11,909 bases of DNA. Source: Motiliproteus sp048265065 (GTDB lineage: Bacteria; Pseudomonadota; Gammaproteobacteria; Pseudomonadales; Balneatricaceae). The notes beneath the pieces are model-generated. The model was not told the DNA's origin and did no database searches. It saw only the letters and a list, made by a program, of their open reading frames with translations. Positions within the stretch are counted from its first letter, which is position 1, and the number at the start of each line of letters is the position of its first letter. Of the stretch, positions 7,638-11,909 are shown piece by piece. The DNA lies in NCBI GenBank assembly GCA_048265065.1, contig JBLXCH010000102.1, positions 1 through 11,909 of the forward strand, written 5' to 3'. The translations under genes and the position numbers were made by a program.

Positions 7638-7933
7638 CCTCAACAATGGAGATTTTTATTGCAGGCGTGCTCAAAGGAGCACCCGCAACTCGTAGACGCC
7701 ATATACAACGAGCGAACACAATTAAACTGGCAATCGAATCACGATGGAATATTCGTCACCCAGCCCAATATCAGGTAAAACACCTGCGCTGGTTTCTATC
7801 TGAGCACACCAAGCTCGATAAACCTAACGCTCGATACCAGTATTGGTTGACCGTGAAGCTGATAGTGCAGAGACGGGACAAAGTGGCTGACTGGCTGCCA
7901 CTACTTAAGGGGGAATGGGACTCTCCCGCCTGA
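7634..7933 (+). CDS. Small partner protein of the recombinase
   Basis: A 99-aa basic, helical protein. I start it at the ATG of 7634, which overlaps the recombinase stop as ATGA, a classic translational-coupling arrangement. A TTG at 7625 and an ATG at 7646 are in-frame alternatives. The stretch WNIRHPAQYQVKHLRWFLSEHTK followed by ARYQYWLTVKLIVQRR reads like the helical core-binding (SAM-like) part of tyrosine recombinases without a catalytic domain. I therefore infer that it helps the recombinase bind DNA or choose direction, but I do not recognise a named family. Its stop lies about 27 bases from the surviving end of hipA, so the two-gene unit marks one edge of the inserted block. Confidence 0.7.
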   Translation: MTSTMEIFIAGVLKGAPATRRRHIQRANTIKLAIESRWNIRHPAQYQVKHLRWFLSEHTKLDKPNARYQYWLTVKLIVQRRDKVADWLPLLKGEWDSPA

Positions 7934-7959
7934 ACGAGCGAATCTAATCCAAGAACCCC

Positions 7960-8254
7960 CGACGCGAACAGTGACTTGTCGCCGACCAGATCCAAAGCCA
8001 ATACGTTCTCCGGAATGTAAGCCGTGGTGTTGACGATGTCATAGGCCGGCGCCAGCCGGGCATCTAGGGAGGTTCATCTGGAAAATCGGGTGAAGCTCCC
8101 GGTGCCGATATTCATCCAGGCGCACAGGTATCAGCACACTTATCGCTGCCTGCGCTTTGGCCTCTTCATGGTAGCGGAACAGATAATCTCCGGCAGATCT
8201 GAGGATGCTCCCGCTTTCGACCTCTGGTGTTGCTAGCTGCAGCACGGCCGTCAT
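7960..8254 (-). pseudogene. hipA: hipA-like toxin kinase remnant, internally deleted and truncated
   Basis: HipA toxins are Ser/Thr kinases paired with HipB. The first 62 codons are typical of the HipA N-terminal domain (MTAVLQLATPEVESGSILRSAGDYLFRYHEE, then VRLDEYRHRELHPIFQMNLP). At about 8060-8070 the frame jumps, with a frame change, to a segment from much later in the protein: RLAPAYDIVNTTAYIPENVLALDLVGDKSLFAS, readable down to 7960. About 250 central residues, including the kinase active site, and the C-terminal end are missing, so no toxin can be made. The start codon overlaps the hipB stop by one base (TGATG), as in intact hipBA operons. The lost 3' end coincides with the edge of the recombinase gene pair. 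Confidence 0.8.
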
Positions 8255-8505
8255 CAGTCAAACACTCCCTGAATCTCGTCCAACGTAGGTATGGTCGCAG
8301 GCACTAACGCGAACTCACAGTCCAGAGCTCCCAGCACTCTTGCATAGGCCGACATCCCTACCGACAAGTCACCCCTCTCGATGGCGATGACTTTCTGCCG
8401 GGTAATGCCAGCCAAGGAAGCCACCTTGGCCTGGGTCAGGCCGCGATTCAGGCGGCGCTGCCGTATCTGTTCGCCAAGGCGTCTGGTAATAAGCGAGTAG
8501 TCCAT
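8254..8505 (-). CDS. hipB: HipB-like XRE-family antitoxin/repressor
   Basis: An 83-aa helix-turn-helix protein of the Cro/CI (XRE) type. The domain covers about 6-62: LGEQIRQRRLNRGLTQAKVASLAGITRQKVIAIERGDLSVGMSAYARVLGALD, with the usual LTQ-VA-LAGI-R-IER signature. HipB proteins bind operators over their own promoter and neutralise the HipA kinase. The gene is intact although the toxin partner next to it is wrecked, so it can at most act as a free repressor now. No clear Shine-Dalgarno precedes the ATG at 8505 (AGAAC only), and the start lies close to the candidate operator, so translation may be weak or leaderless-like. The C-terminal tail (ALVPATIPTLDEIQGVFD) is the usual length for this subgroup. 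Confidence 0.85.
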   Translation of the reverse strand: MDYSLITRRLGEQIRQRRLNRGLTQAKVASLAGITRQKVIAIERGDLSVGMSAYARVLGALDCEFALVPATIPTLDEIQGVFD

Positions 8506-8511
8506 GTTCTA

Positions 8512-8545
8512 TATACGTAACAAAATAGATTAAATGTGCCGTATA
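8512..8545. promoter_or_regulatory. Candidate HipB operator over the hipBA promoter
   Basis: TATACGTAACA (8512-8522) and TGTGCCGTATA (8535-8545) are inverted half-sites matching at 9 of 11 positions around a 12-base AT-rich centre. They lie 7-40 bases upstream of the hipB start, where an autoregulatory operator would be expected. Confidence 0.5.
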
Positions 8546-8638
8546 CCTAACCATGGAAAAATCAAAGCTAACCCGGTTAGCGGCTAGATCGGGCACAGGC
8601 TCTCTCGGAAGTCCCGAATAAGTCCTAAGCAGAGGAAA

Positions 8639-8656
8639 GTATCTTCTGTGAGATAC
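8639..8656. other. Small hairpin between hipB and the 44-aa ORF
   Basis: GTATCT (8639-8644) and AGATAC (8651-8656) pair around a 6-base loop. It lies downstream of the leftward 44-aa ORF and could end or stabilise that transcript, but it has no U tract. Confidence 0.3.
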
Positions 8657-8686
8657 CAACATCGCGCTCATCCCTTGTCGCCAGGC

Positions 8687-8821
8687 TTAACTTCTCCTTA
8701 CCTGCCCAGCCTGACCTGCTGACAGCCGCCTATCCAGCTGCCTGCAGATCAATCCGCCGATAGTGCCCAGGACAATCAAAAATAACGGCACACCCACGAT
8801 TACGTATCCCAAAGGTTCCAC
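8687..8821 (-). CDS. Small membrane protein, 44 aa
   Basis: The frame runs from GTG at 8821 to TAA at 8687-8689, with a strong ribosome binding site (AGGGGGAG about 5 bases before the start). The product is one N-out or N-in single-pass membrane segment (YVIVGVPLFLIVLGTIGGLIC, about 6-26) followed by a basic, hydrophilic tail (RQLDRRLSAGQAGQVRRS), so it is probably an inner-membrane small protein with the tail in the cytoplasm by the positive-inside rule. A copy of the 17-bp palindrome lies 53 bases upstream and may regulate it. I do not recognise a named family. The neighbouring zinc ribbon protein also has a short N-terminal membrane anchor and a basic region after it, so the two may belong to one small-gene cluster. 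Confidence 0.6.
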   Translation of the reverse strand: MEPLGYVIVGVPLFLIVLGTIGGLICRQLDRRLSAGQAGQVRRS

Positions 8822-8873
8822 TTGCTCCCCCTACGTCTAACCAATGAGCTTGGCAAATCGCCCCAATGCAGCC

Positions 8874-8890
8874 ACAGAAGTAACTTCTGT
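8874..8890. promoter_or_regulatory. 17-bp palindrome, copy 1
   Basis: ACAGAAGTAACTTCTGT is a perfect palindrome with 8-base arms and one central base. It lies 53 bases upstream of the leftward 44-aa ORF. Identical (allowing strand) copies lie at 9691 and 9995. Operator is the simplest reading. Confidence 0.7.
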
Positions 8891-8952
8891 AGACCCTTTA
8901 CGGCCAACTGGCCTCCAAGATGGCGCCACATTCCCATACCTCACGGTGGCCG

Positions 8953-9177
8953 CTACCCAGGGAACTCCGGAAAAGTCGCATGTGCTGAATATAGGGCTCC
9001 CGATGAACCGGAGTTTTGCTGCATGACACGAACAAGTTTTTCCTCTGGCGGGTTACGCAGGCAAACGTAAACAGATCCGGTCAAAGCACTTTCTGGTAGA
9101 GATTGAAGCAAGTGCTGCCATGGCCGGGGCCACTGCTGCTGATCGCCCCCTTCTCCCCCGAGGCTTGTAACGCCCAC
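8953..9177 (-). CDS. Doubtful ORF, 74 aa
   Basis: It opens with GTG at 9177 and has no convincing Shine-Dalgarno. The reading is protein-like (WQHLLQSLPESALTGSVYVCLRNPPEEKLVRVMQQNSGSSGALYSAHATFPEFPG). The same frame stays open upstream to the stop of the zinc ribbon gene at 9220-9222, giving a Trp/Phe-containing stretch before the GTG. This could be a real small gene with a misjudged start, the tail of a once longer protein, or chance. I do not recognise it. Confidence 0.3.
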   Translation of the reverse strand: MGVTSLGGEGGDQQQWPRPWQHLLQSLPESALTGSVYVCLRNPPEEKLVRVMQQNSGSSGALYSAHATFPEFPG

Positions 9178-9219
9178 ATCCGTCTCTACTGGAAACCAAG
9201 CTGCGTATTCACGAGCGCT

Positions 9220-9504
9220 CTATATGCGGCTACTCCGATACAGCGTTGTATTGCAGTGGTTGCATCTATGCAGGCGGCGGGGGTCATTGTTCGCAGCCCA
9301 GCCTAGCTGGCGGATGCTCCTTGACCCACAAAACCGGCACGAAATGCCTGATTTACCATCTCGCTTGAGCTGATCTAGGTAGGTGTTCACGCTTGGCTGC
9401 TGTAGCCACTGCCGATCCAATCGTTTCCTTAACGCACATTCTTGCCTCCACACCCAATAGATCAGGCAAGGAAATGCAGCGATCAGACCAAAAATTAGAA
9501 CCAT
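9220..9504 (-). CDS. Membrane-anchored zinc ribbon protein, 94 aa
   Basis: The ATG at 9504 was chosen over a start 43 codons upstream because GGAGC lies 5-6 bases before it and the protein then begins with a membrane segment (MVLIFGLIAAFPCLIYWVW, 1-19). A basic linker follows (RLDRQW, then LDQLKRDGKSG). The C-terminal half is a zinc ribbon with two CxxC knuckles, C56-RF-C59 (CRFCGSRSIRQLGW) and C81-NH-C84 (HRCNHCNTTLYRS). The protein probably sits in the inner membrane with the zinc domain in the cytoplasm; what it binds is not evident. A 17-bp palindrome lies about 187 bases upstream. The frame after the TAG stop remains open for another 89 codons, which is unusual. Confidence 0.7.
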   Translation of the reverse strand: MVLIFGLIAAFPCLIYWVWRQECALRKRLDRQWLQQPSVNTYLDQLKRDGKSGISCRFCGSRSIRQLGWAANNDPRRLHRCNHCNTTLYRSSRI

Positions 9505-9690
9505 TGCTTGCTCCGTAATGTGATGCCACCTGTCACTCTGTCTGGACTTACGCCTTTGGCTCAGAAGATGAAAGGTGGGGAAGTTGCTTTTGTGATTACG
9601 GCTCCCAGTCTCCACCGTTTCTGGAATACGCAAGCTCGCTCAACGCCAGTGCAGAGGCATGAGGGTCGCCTAGAGGTCGGTTGGCCACTA

Positions 9691-9707
9691 ACAGAAGTTA
9701 CTTCTGT
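9691..9707. promoter_or_regulatory. 17-bp palindrome, copy 2
   Basis: ACAGAAGTTACTTCTGT is the reverse complement of the form at 8874 and 9995. It is about 187 bases upstream of the leftward zinc ribbon gene. Flanking bases are not conserved between copies, so the 17 bp are the unit. Confidence 0.7.
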
Positions 9708-9994
9708 GTGTGCCAGGGGTGTGCTGCGGAGGCTTGGTAACGGTAAGCCGGCACGCTTTTCTATCACCCCGGTGTTGACGCGTTGGCTGATGGCAATTCT
9801 GGGGCTGGCCTCGCTACGTACTAGGCATTCTAGCCAGTCACACGTCTTGAATGGTTTGGCGAAAATCCTACAGGCACGTCGAGGTGCCGAATGATCGTGC
9901 TTAGCCAGGGCTCTATGAGGGGTGCACAGCAGCCAGTGACGGGTTGTTCGGACTCAGAGTGCCGTTCCGTCGGACTATGCGAAGCCGGTCTTGC

Positions 9995-10011
9995 ACAGAA
10001 GTAACTTCTGT
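9995..10011. promoter_or_regulatory. 17-bp palindrome, copy 3
   Basis: ACAGAAGTAACTTCTGT, identical to copy 1. It is 112 bases upstream of the rightward 147-aa gene, so it could serve that gene, or mark the edge of the small-gene cluster. Confidence 0.7.
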
Positions 10012-10084
10012 CGCTCGGCCACTCCGAGGTTTGACCCCCTCCGAGGGGCCTAATTAGCCAACTTTTTAATAGCCCAGATGAGAA

Positions 10085-10115
10085 GCTCCTCTCTGCAATC
10101 TAATTGATGAGGAGC
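10085..10115 (+). promoter_or_regulatory. Hairpin sequestering the Shine-Dalgarno of the next gene
   Basis: GCTCCTC (10085-10091) is a perfect complement of GAGGAGC (10109-10115), which is the Shine-Dalgarno of the gene starting at 10123. A 7-bp stem with a 17-base loop would hide it, suggesting translational control. Confidence 0.45.
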
Positions 10116-10122
10116 GTTACGA

Positions 10123-10566
10123 ATGCGTGAGGTTGTTAAGAAAATCAATGAAATGCAGGACTCGTTAGATCAGCTCGACAATTATCTAAAAAGCTTGACG
10201 GGTGGGCTCAGCGAGGAAATTTGGAGGACGGCCCGTGAGCAGAAAATTGTGCTGGTTCGGTCTGTGCATATCAGGCAGTGCCCGAATCGTTTCAGGATTG
10301 AGTGGTGCCGCCTGAAACATATCAAGTCGGATTCCTTTGCTAAATCCAAGGTGTATTTCAGCCGGATAAAGCTAAACAACTGCTCGTCTAAAAAGACGTT
10401 TAAGCAGAGCCAAACATTGATGGGCAAGCTCGATGACTTTCACCTGGGGATCTTCAATGAATACGACAAGAAGTTTGCTGTAATTCGCGAAATGGCCGAG
10501 GCGAACGGAGACTATCGTGAAGGGTTGAAAAAAATTAAACGCATCTTCGAGGATATTGAAATTTAA
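10123..10566 (+). CDS. Hypothetical protein, 147 aa
   Basis: A clear start: GAGGAGC lies 7 bases before the ATG. The N-terminus (1-27) is predicted coiled coil (VVKKINEMQDSLDQLDNYLKSL). A central beta-rich, basic region follows (REQKIVLVRSVHIRQCPNRFRIEWCRLKH, then SKVYFSRIKLNN), and the C-terminal 50 residues are charged helix (EYDKKFAVIREMAEANGDYREGLKKIKRIFEDI). The basic character suggests nucleic-acid contact. The order of features loosely recalls small MobI-type conjugation helpers, which are encoded next to an origin of transfer, but I cannot confirm this and the family call should be treated as a guess. Its ribosome binding site can be sequestered by an upstream hairpin, a perfect 13-bp stem-loop follows its stop, and an AlpA-like gene is encoded downstream on the same strand. 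Confidence 0.75.
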   Translation: MREVVKKINEMQDSLDQLDNYLKSLTGGLSEEIWRTAREQKIVLVRSVHIRQCPNRFRIEWCRLKHIKSDSFAKSKVYFSRIKLNNCSSKKTFKQSQTLMGKLDDFHLGIFNEYDKKFAVIREMAEANGDYREGLKKIKRIFEDIEI

Positions 10567-10578
10567 TCAATATCTTGA

Positions 10579-10611
10579 TTTTGATGGAGCCCAAAATTGG
10601 CTCCATCAAAA
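10579..10611. other. Perfect 13-bp stem-loop after the 147-aa gene
   Basis: TTTTGATGGAGCC (10579-10591) and GGCTCCATCAAAA (10599-10611) form a perfect stem with a 7-base loop, 13 bases after the stop. For rightward transcripts the stem is followed by As and not Us, so it is not a standard intrinsic terminator. It may be a 3' stabilising hairpin, or a bidirectional terminator if the U:A closing pairs open. Confidence 0.6.
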
Positions 10612-10770
10612 AAAACCACCAAAATATCGATAAACTCACTGCATAACTACCATGGCGTAGAAACGTGAAACATACATGATCAAGGGGCAGTAGCGAAACT
10701 CATCGCTCTGTTTCCGCTTAGGCCACCTCAAGCCTATTCACCAAAAACTGCATCAGCTTTAACCGGCTGA

Positions 10771-10827
10771 CTGCTTGCCATAACACTCAGCAATGGCAAA
10801 TACAGGCACACTCCAAATGCCAAGCAG
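10771..10827. promoter_or_regulatory. Repeated half-sites upstream of the AlpA-like gene
   Basis: TTGCCAT (10775-10781) and ATGGCAA (10793-10799) are perfect inverted copies. CTGCTTGCCAT (10771-10781) also matches ATGCCAAGCAG (10817-10827) as an inverted repeat at 10 of 11 positions. Three related half-sites in 57 bases directly before a DNA-binding protein gene suggest an operator, probably for self-regulation. Confidence 0.4.
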
Positions 10828-10851
10828 CCATAATCACTGAGAAGGCAACTA

Positions 10852-11115
10852 ATGCCTCTAAGTCCATCTATCTATGAGGAGAATAGATGGGCAAAATTTC
10901 GAGAAATTTATATGCAGCAATTAGAGCAAAAAGCGGAAGATCGCTTCATCCGACTCCCCGAACTCATGTACATCACCGGGAGGAAGCGCTCCACAATCTA
11001 CCGAGATATCAAGGAAGGCAACTTCCCTAAACAATTTAAGCTCGGCAACAGCAGATCCGTAGGATGGCTTAGCACTGAAGTCTATCGGTGGTTGCAGAAC
11101 CAAGACCGCGCATAG
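10852..11115 (+). CDS. AlpA-family helix-turn-helix regulator / excisionase-like protein
   Basis: An 87-aa DNA-binding protein. Residues 33-76 form the AlpA-type winged helix-turn-helix: IRLPELMYITGRKRSTIYRDIKEGNFPKQFKLGNSRSVGWLSTEVYRWL, with the first helix, the RSTIYRDI recognition helix, the GNFP turn and the R-x-VGW wing. AlpA proteins activate or act as excisionases for integrase genes of cryptic prophages and islands, so a link to element excision is plausible, although the recombinase here lies 3 kb to the left. The ATG at 10852 has AGAAGG about 7 bases upstream; Met21 (10912) would give the more usual 67-residue size, but with a poorer site. The gene has upstream inverted half-sites and its own strong terminator, indicating a single-gene unit. 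Confidence 0.85.
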   Translation: MPLSPSIYEENRWAKFREIYMQQLEQKAEDRFIRLPELMYITGRKRSTIYRDIKEGNFPKQFKLGNSRSVGWLSTEVYRWLQNQDRA

Positions 11116-11149
11116 CGGTTCACTACCGACAACATAACAGTAAATTAGG

Positions 11150-11188
11150 AAGGCGCCGCCATGAAACATCTTATGTGGCGCCTTTTTT
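11150..11188 (+). terminator. Rho-independent terminator of the AlpA-like gene
   Basis: AAGGCGCC (11150-11157) pairs with GGCGCCTT (11177-11184), the inner GCCAT/ATGT region can extend the fold, and the stem runs directly into a run of six Ts (11183-11188). It starts 35 bases after the gene's stop. Confidence 0.85.
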
Positions 11189-11317
11189 ATAACACCCCTT
11201 ATGAAATTAGCGGAACAACAACTGTAACGAAGCACATATGCCACTTGCATTTTCAAAAAAACATGGACACTGAGCATATCTAAGAAAAAACCACAAATAA
11301 CCCAGCGGGCCATATAC

Positions 11318-11677
11318 ATGAAATATCTCGGATTACTACTCCATAAATTCATCAAAATTCCATCCAACGAATCACCCAGCAATGGATACAAAACGATAAT
11401 CTATCCAAATCCTGGCCAACCGATTGTTATTTATGACTCGCTATATCATGGACAAATCGCTTCAGAGCAGCAGCTCAGCGAGATCTCTAAACTCTGGGAA
11501 GTTGAGGAAGAAGTTTTTGAAGACCTGAACACAGCCGATTTACGCTACCTAGCTCCTGAGCTTGGCTTTCCCACCCTGGAAGTAAATCCATGTACAGGCC
11601 TACCGATGTTGAATGATGCCATTGACGTAGCGGGGAACGTTTACGGCATGCACTACACCGAACCAGATCCCCTGTGA
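11318..11677 (+). CDS. Hypothetical protein with NPxTGLPM-like C-terminal motif, 119 aa
   Basis: The protein starts at an ATG with only a weak GC-rich site before it. The N-terminus is slightly hydrophobic (MKYLGLLLHKFIKIP), followed by an acidic helical middle (QLSEISKLWEVEEEVFEDLNTADLRYLAPELG) and the tail VNPCTGLPMLNDAIDVAGNVYGM (89-111). Short bacterial proteins ending in NP-x-TGLPM...DVxGNxYG are common companions in secretion-effector and island neighbourhoods (from memory, function generally unassigned). The composition is A-rich, like the AlpA-like gene. It begins about 200 bases after that gene and has an independent start region. It ends 61 bases from an isolated umuC piece on the opposite strand. 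Confidence 0.6.
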   Translation: MKYLGLLLHKFIKIPSNESPSNGYKTIIYPNPGQPIVIYDSLYHGQIASEQQLSEISKLWEVEEEVFEDLNTADLRYLAPELGFPTLEVNPCTGLPMLNDAIDVAGNVYGMHYTEPDPL

Positions 11678-11738
11678 TTTGCATAGGCATTGGAGCGCAT
11701 CTGCTGGTGGGGAGTAGGGTCTCGCCCCAAAGCCTATC

Positions 11739-11810
11739 CTGCACCCCAATAAGCTCATCCCACCTCGTCGTGTACCTTGGGCTCAATATTTCCCGACGCA
11801 TAGCCCACAT
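11739..11810 (-). pseudogene. Isolated fragment of a second umuC 3' end
   Basis: Twenty-four codons read MWAMRREILSPRYTTRWDELIGVQ, plainly the DUF4113 tail of UmuC (the left copy has WAMRRELLSPAYTTRWPEL). Codon choice differs throughout, so it is from a diverged umuC and not a recent duplicate. Upstream in frame is a stop codon, downstream the frame runs on without the normal end, and the rest of the gene is absent from this window. It probably marks a past integration or rearrangement boundary in another umuC. Confidence 0.7.
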
Positions 11811-11811
11811 A

Positions 11812-11829
11812 GGTGTAGCTGCCTACACC
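11812..11829. other. Perfect hairpin at the umuC fragment edge
   Basis: GGTGTAG (11812-11818) and CTACACC (11823-11829) form a perfect 7-bp stem with a CTGC loop, one base from the umuC fragment. It could be an attachment-site half or a simple stem-loop. Confidence 0.5.
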
Positions 11830-11856
11830 AGCTAATGACTGCCTCTGTCCGATCCA

Positions 11857-11906
11857 GGCCTGTTGCGACGGACTCAAAACGGCCAAGAGCGGCCTGTCGC
11901 GACCGG
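11857..11906. repeat. Two near-identical direct repeats in intergenic sequence
   Basis: GGCCTGTTGCGACGG (11857-11871) and GGCCTGTCGCGACCG (11891-11905) match at 13 of 15 positions, 34 bp apart. The stretch has the look of Pseudomonas intergenic repeat sequence found next to genes. No gene is seen in the last 95 bases of the window. Confidence 0.45.
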
Positions 11907-11909
11907 GGG

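Larger units (their letters stand above)
9505..10122. other. About 620 bases with two palindromes and no firm gene
   Basis: A rightward frame (9508-9894, 128 codons) covers part of this stretch but lacks a ribosome binding site and has biased, low-complexity composition, so I do not accept it as a gene. The stretch carries palindrome copies 2 and 3, a CCCCT/AGGGG hairpin (10036-10048), and the translation-control hairpin before the 147-aa gene. Confidence 0.4.

Noticed and set aside
9508..9894. Rightward 128-codon open frame among the palindromes
   Set aside because: No ribosome binding site, Arg/Leu/Ser-rich composition typical of an antisense or chance frame, and it runs through a palindrome copy. 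It also overlaps the promoter region of the leftward zinc ribbon gene.
8874..10011. LexA (SOS) boxes
   Set aside because: The palindromes contain ACAG and CTGT, but in the opposite order to a CTGT-N8-ACAG LexA site, so they are not SOS boxes.
10921..11391. Leftward 156-codon frame
   Set aside because: It is antisense to the AlpA-like gene and its terminator, which are both well supported, and it has no recognisable motif.

Overview
The window reads as an accessory (genomic-island type) stretch of a Pseudomonas-like gammaproteobacterium. The best taxonomic clue is the left-hand Y-family polymerase fragment, which looks like Pseudomonas UmuC/RulB including its C-terminal DUF4113 tail. The HipA/HipB remnants and moderate-to-high GC in part of the window agree with this. 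Base composition changes in blocks: umuC, the nuclease and the hip region are GC-rich, while the recombinase and the right-hand third are visibly A-rich. That suggests a mosaic of separately acquired pieces. This is inference from sequence alone.

Layout: (1) 1-1151, a umuC/rulB copy that has lost about its first 83 codons at an abrupt junction near base 114. (2) 1349-3499 (minus), a 716-aa protein with a C-terminal PD-(D/E)XK nuclease domain, convergent with umuC. (3) 3727-5689 (minus), a lipoprotein, a 45-aa small ORF with a strong ribosome binding site and its own terminator, and an unknown 161-aa protein, each apparently transcribed leftward. (4) 5690-6653, about 960 bases with no convincing gene, beginning with two exact 19-bp direct repeats. 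(5) 6654-7933, an intact tyrosine recombinase and a 99-aa partner joined by an ATGA overlap, abutting a wrecked hipA. (6) 7960-8505 (minus), an intact HipB-like antitoxin and a hipA with an internal deletion and a missing end. (7) 8687-10011, small leftward genes (a 44-aa membrane protein, a doubtful ORF, a membrane-anchored zinc ribbon protein) among three copies of a perfect 17-bp palindrome. (8) 10123-11677, three rightward genes: an unknown 147-aa protein whose ribosome binding site can be sequestered in a hairpin, an AlpA-type regulator with its own terminator, and a 119-aa protein with an NPxTGLPM-like tail. (9) 11739-11810 (minus), an isolated piece of a second umuC 3' end beside a perfect hairpin, then intergenic-type sequence.

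How it fits together: umuC/rulB genes are a known insertion hotspot in Pseudomonas, so two umuC fragments, a tyrosine recombinase with a partner, an AlpA/excisionase-like protein and a broken toxin-antitoxin pair are what repeated integration and decay would leave. The cargo most worth attention is the 716-aa nuclease (a possible single-gene defence factor) and the palindrome-marked small-gene cluster. None of the cargo functions can be proved from sequence alone.
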